Source: Sphingopyxis sp. (GTDB lineage Bacteria > Pseudomonadota > Alphaproteobacteria > Sphingomonadales > Sphingomonadaceae). From it: DNA of 34,832 nt. Each line of letters opens with the position of its first letter. Positions within the stretch are counted from its first letter, which is position 1. Below the pieces are notes generated by a model. That model was given only the letters and a program-made list of their open reading frames with translations, did not search any database and was not told the DNA's origin. A program made the translations under genes and the position numbers. Positions 31,962 to 34,832 of the stretch are shown piece by piece. Location: assembly GCA_026125835.1 (NCBI GenBank), contig JAHCKJ010000001.1:1-34832 (forward strand). The letters run 5' to 3'.

Positions 31962-34622
31962 TCAGTTGCCGAAGGTGCGTTGCCACCAACCGCGGCGGGG
32001 TTCGCCGTCGGGACCGGTGTCGCCCGCATCGCCATCGGCCGCGACCGGTTCGGCCTCGCCGGTTGTCACGGCGTCGGGCGCCGCTTCGGCGGCTACCGCC
32101 TTTTTGGCCCGGCTGGCGCGCTTTTTGGGTGCAGGCTTGGCGGGTTCGGCCTCGACCTCCTCCGCAGCGACTGTCGTTTCGACCGGGGCGACCGCCTCGG
32201 CGGTTTGCGCGGTTTCGCTCGCCTCGGCTTCGGCCGCAGCCTTGGCCTTGCGCGGCGCGCGCTTGCGCTTCGGCTTTTCCTCGGTAGCGGGGGCGTCGTC
32301 GGCGACCGGCTCGGCTGCCACGGCCCCGGCGACCGGCTCGGCTTCGCTCTCCGCTGCGCCATCATCAACCGTCTCCGCCGTGTCGGCCTTTTTGCGGCCA
32401 CGACCGCCGCGGCGACGGCGCGGCTTGGCTTCGGCGGCCTCGGCCTCGGCGGCTTCGTCGGTTCCTTCGGGTGCCGCATCGGCGTCGGCGTCAGCGTTCT
32501 GGGCGTCGGTCGCTTCGGCGCCTTCGCCAATCTCGTTGCCATCCTCGTCGCGGCGACCGCGGCGACCACGGCGGCGGCGGCGGCGGCGCTTGCGGCCCTC
32601 ACCATCGGTGTCGCCGTCGCCTTCCTCGCGCGAGCGTTCGCGCGGGCGGCGGTCTTCCGCCGCTTCCGCTTCGGCGACGTCTTCATCCTCGTCCTCGGGG
32701 GTGTCGTCGTCGTCGTCCTCGATCGGGGCAATCGGGGCAAAGCTGCGGCGCTGGGTCGGCGGCGGGCCGGTTACCTCGACCGCCATGCGCGCGCCCTCGG
32801 TTTCGCCGTCGGGCAGGATCTCGACGCTGACGCCGTAAAGTTCCTCGATGTCCCGCAGCTCGCGGCGCTTTTCGTTGAGCAGGTAGAAGGTCGCTTCCTG
32901 GCTCGCGCGCAGGGTGATGCGGCTGCCCTTGCCGCGTGCCGCTTCCTCTTCGATCAGGCGCAGCGCGCTCAGACCCGCCGACGATGCGGTGCGGACCAGC
33001 CCCGTGCCTTCACAATGCGGGCACGGGCGCGTCGAGGCTTCGAGCACGCCGGTGCGCAGCCGCTGGCGGCTCATTTCCATCAGGCCGAAGCCCGAAATAC
33101 GCCCGACCTGGATGCGCGCGCGGTCGTTCTTCAGCGCGTCCTTCATCGCGCGCTCGACCTTGCGGACGTTCGAGCCATGATCCATGTCGATGAAGTCGAT
33201 CACGATCAGCCCCGCCATATCGCGCAGGCGCAGCTGGCGGGCGATTTCGGCGGCGGCCTCCAAATTGGTGCTGACCGCGGTCTGCTCGATATTATGCTCG
33301 CGCGTCGAGCGGCCCGAGTTGATGTCGATCGATACCAAGGCCTCGGTCGGGTTGATGACCAGATAACCGCCCGATTTCAGCTGGACGACCGGATTGAGCA
33401 TTCCGGCGAGCTGGTCCTCGACGCCGTAGCGCTGGTATAGCGACACCGGGTCGGCATATTGTTTCACGCGCCGGGCGTGGCTCGGCATCAGCAGTTTCAT
33501 GAACTGCTTGGCGGCCTTGTAGCCCTCGTCGCCCTCGACGAGCACTTCCTCGATGTCCTTGTGATAGATGTCGCGGATCGCGCGTTTGACCAGGTCGCTG
33601 TCCGAATGGACCAGCGCCGGGGCGCTCGATGCCAGCGTCTTTTCGCGAATCTCGTCCCACAGGCGGGCGAGATAATCGAAATCGCGCTTGATCTCGACCT
33701 TGGTGCGGCTCATCCCGGCGGTGCGGACGATGCAGCCCATCGTCGGCGGCAGGTTGAGCTCGTCGATCATCGCCTTCAGCTTGCGGCGGTCGGCGCCGTT
33801 CGAAATCTTGCGGCTGATCCCGCCGCCGTGCATCGTGTTCGGCATCAGCACGCAATAGCGGCCGGCGAGCGACAGATAGGTGGTGAGCGCGGCGCCCTTG
33901 TTGCCGCGTTCTTCCTTGACGACCTGCACCAGCATCACCTGGCGGCGGCGGATAACGTCCTGGATCTTGTAGCGGCGGCGCAGCGACATGCGATTTTCGC
34001 CGTCGTCGTCATCGCGGCGGCCACGACCGCGGCCGCCGCCCTTGCGGCCATTGCCGCGCCCGCGTCCGCGACCCTTGCGGTCACCGCGATCGTTCCGACC
34101 TTCACGGCCTTCTTCAGATCCTTCGCCGCCCTCTTCGCCGTCGCCATTCTCTGCGTCGCCCTGATCGTCGCGGTCGTCGCGGTCATCGTCGTCGCCATCG
34201 TTGCGTTCGTCACGATCATCATCGTCGCGGTCGTGGCGGCTGTCGCCATTGTCGTCGTCATGATATTCGACGTCGGCGACATCGCCTTCGAGTTCGTCGA
34301 GGTCGTCCTCGGCGCGCTGCGCGGCGGCGGCGGCATGTTCGGCCTCTTCGCGCAGCAGCGCGTCGCGGTCTTCCTTCGGAATCTGGTAATAATCGGGATG
34401 GATTTCGCTGAACGCCAGGAACCCGTGGCGATTGCCGCCATATTCGATGAACGCCGCCTGCAGCGACGGTTCGACGCGGGTGACCTTGGCCAGATAGATA
34501 TTGCCCTTGAGCTGTTTATGCTCGGCGGACTCGAAATCAAACTCCTCGATGCGGTTTCCCTTGGTGACGGCGACCCGGGTTTCTTCCCGGTGCCGCGCGT
34601 CGATCAACATGCGCGTGGTCAT
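31962..34622 (-). CDS. rne: Ribonuclease E
   Basis: Essential endoribonuclease and degradosome scaffold, 886 residues. The start at 34620-34622 (MTTRMLIDARHREETRVAV) follows TTGGAGTGTTACCA and gives the conserved N-terminus; the frame is open 68 codons further up without homology. The S1 domain (about 36-245) is split by an insert of about 125 residues (88-212) that is first Asp-rich, then Arg/Gly-rich. The catalytic Mg site is D433 (LVSIDINSGRST) and D476 (IVIDFIDMDH). The Zn-link CPHCEGTG has Cys534 and Cys537. The tail from about 640 is a disordered scaffold alternating acidic and Arg/Lys/Ala-rich stretches, including RKRRRRRRRGRRGRR. The last residues EPRRGWWQRTFGN match the Caulobacter RNase E microdomain that binds PNPase. 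Confidence 0.95.
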   Translation of the reverse strand: MTTRMLIDARHREETRVAVTKGNRIEEFDFESAEHKQLKGNIYLAKVTRVEPSLQAAFIEYGGNRHGFLAFSEIHPDYYQIPKEDRDALLREEAEHAAAAAQRAEDDLDELEGDVADVEYHDDDNGDSRHDRDDDDRDERNDGDDDDRDDRDDQGDAENGDGEEGGEGSEEGREGRNDRGDRKGRGRGRGNGRKGGGRGRGRRDDDDGENRMSLRRRYKIQDVIRRRQVMLVQVVKEERGNKGAALTTYLSLAGRYCVLMPNTMHGGGISRKISNGADRRKLKAMIDELNLPPTMGCIVRTAGMSRTKVEIKRDFDYLARLWDEIREKTLASSAPALVHSDSDLVKRAIRDIYHKDIEEVLVEGDEGYKAAKQFMKLLMPSHARRVKQYADPVSLYQRYGVEDQLAGMLNPVVQLKSGGYLVINPTEALVSIDINSGRSTREHNIEQTAVSTNLEAAAEIARQLRLRDMAGLIVIDFIDMDHGSNVRKVERAMKDALKNDRARIQVGRISGFGLMEMSRQRLRTGVLEASTRPCPHCEGTGLVRTASSAGLSALRLIEEEAARGKGSRITLRASQEATFYLLNEKRRELRDIEELYGVSVEILPDGETEGARMAVEVTGPPPTQRRSFAPIAPIEDDDDDTPEDEDEDVAEAEAAEDRRPRERSREEGDGDTDGEGRKRRRRRRRGRRGRRDEDGNEIGEGAEATDAQNADADADAAPEGTDEAAEAEAAEAKPRRRRGGRGRKKADTAETVDDGAAESEAEPVAGAVAAEPVADDAPATEEKPKRKRAPRKAKAAAEAEASETAQTAEAVAPVETTVAAEEVEAEPAKPAPKKRASRAKKAVAAEAAPDAVTTGEAEPVAADGDAGDTGPDGEPRRGWWQRTFGN

Positions 34623-34832
34623 TGGTAACACTCCAAGCGCGCCGTGGCGCGCCATCAAAAAATCCCGCAGACCCCCCTGGTGGGAAGTCGCGGCGGATAA
34701 GGGTGAAAGGAAAAAAATCGTTATTGCCGAAGGCGGCTTGCGTCCGGTCCTGGACGCGCATGCGGTCTTCCCGTTCGGCGAGCGGGGCAAAAGCGCCCGC
34801 GTCGGGATGGAAAGAGGGCATGGCAAGCCTCA
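34623..34832 (-). promoter_or_regulatory. Leader region upstream of rne
   Basis: No convincing gene. On the minus strand the leader next to the RNase E start contains two T-runs (complement of 34658-34663 and 34710-34716) and a GGCGCGCC/GGCGCGC hairpin just before the ribosome-binding site. Control through the leader, as in E. coli rne, is possible but not shown. Confidence 0.3.

Noticed and set aside
31824..33440. Open frame of 538 codons on the plus strand, with hydrophobic Ala/Val stretches
   Set aside because: Antisense to the RNase E scaffold tail; the apparent helices are the complement of acidic and Arg-rich codons.
33459..34628. Open frame of 389 codons on the plus strand that looks like a membrane protein (AVVAVIVVAIVAFV stretches)
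   Set aside because: The hydrophobic stretches are the antisense of the Asp/Arg codons in the RNase E insert.

Overview
The window is high-GC bacterial chromosome, densely packed with genes on both strands, and most like a sphingomonad (Alphaproteobacteria; Sphingopyxis or a close relative is my guess). Three things point there: the RNase E has a long acidic insert in its S1 domain and ends in a GWW microdomain of the alphaproteobacterial type; a large TonB-dependent receptor lies beside a TPR-sulfotransferase; and the gene gaps hold several families of imperfect inverted repeats of a kind familiar from sphingomonads. The genus is inferred. I saw no tRNA, rRNA, CRISPR array, phage or transposase gene.

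Layout. 1-9100: the 3' end of a Cu/Zn superoxide dismutase gene, a spinster-type MFS carrier, LMW protein tyrosine phosphatase, ThpR-like RNA phosphoesterase, a Bax-inhibitor-1 membrane protein with a clear promoter and terminator, a DUF2785 protein, a glutathione S-transferase, a CinA/MoaB-fold protein, a Tet-type MFS carrier, a transglutaminase-like protein and an HU protein. 9181-14600: an S41 lipoprotein protease, an intergenic repeat, a ppx/gppA-rlmE pair overlapping by 4 bases, a glycine-zipper envelope protein and a frameshifted phytase-like esterase. 14600-17909: rpmB (L28), tadA, a sirtuin deacylase and an overlapping dapB-nth pair.

17910-23046: a heavily frameshifted M20 peptidase, then a small regulated catabolic unit: a TetR regulator divergent from a Rieske oxygenase alpha subunit, whose stop overlaps the start of a CrtI-like FAD oxidoreductase. 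A perfect palindrome (10-base arms) sits between regulator and oxygenase and is the obvious operator. Converging on it from the minus strand are a TonB-dependent receptor and an APC permease 4 bases apart. Together these look like outer-membrane uptake, inner-membrane uptake and oxidation of one unknown organic compound.

26899-34622: a minus-strand series of TPR-sulfotransferase, a membrane DsbA-like protein with an unusual 290-residue N-terminal extension, a BepA-like M48 protease and RNase E. The first three suggest envelope work; RNase E is core RNA metabolism.

Two features recur. Four genes (4080, 13582, 18179, 21444) have homologous sequence split over reading frames by small indels, which may be assembly errors or real decay. 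Six or more imperfect inverted repeats of different sequence occupy the gaps. The best candidates for new biology are the TetR/Rieske/FAD/APC/TonB locus and the extended DsbA protein; the rest is ordinary core genome.
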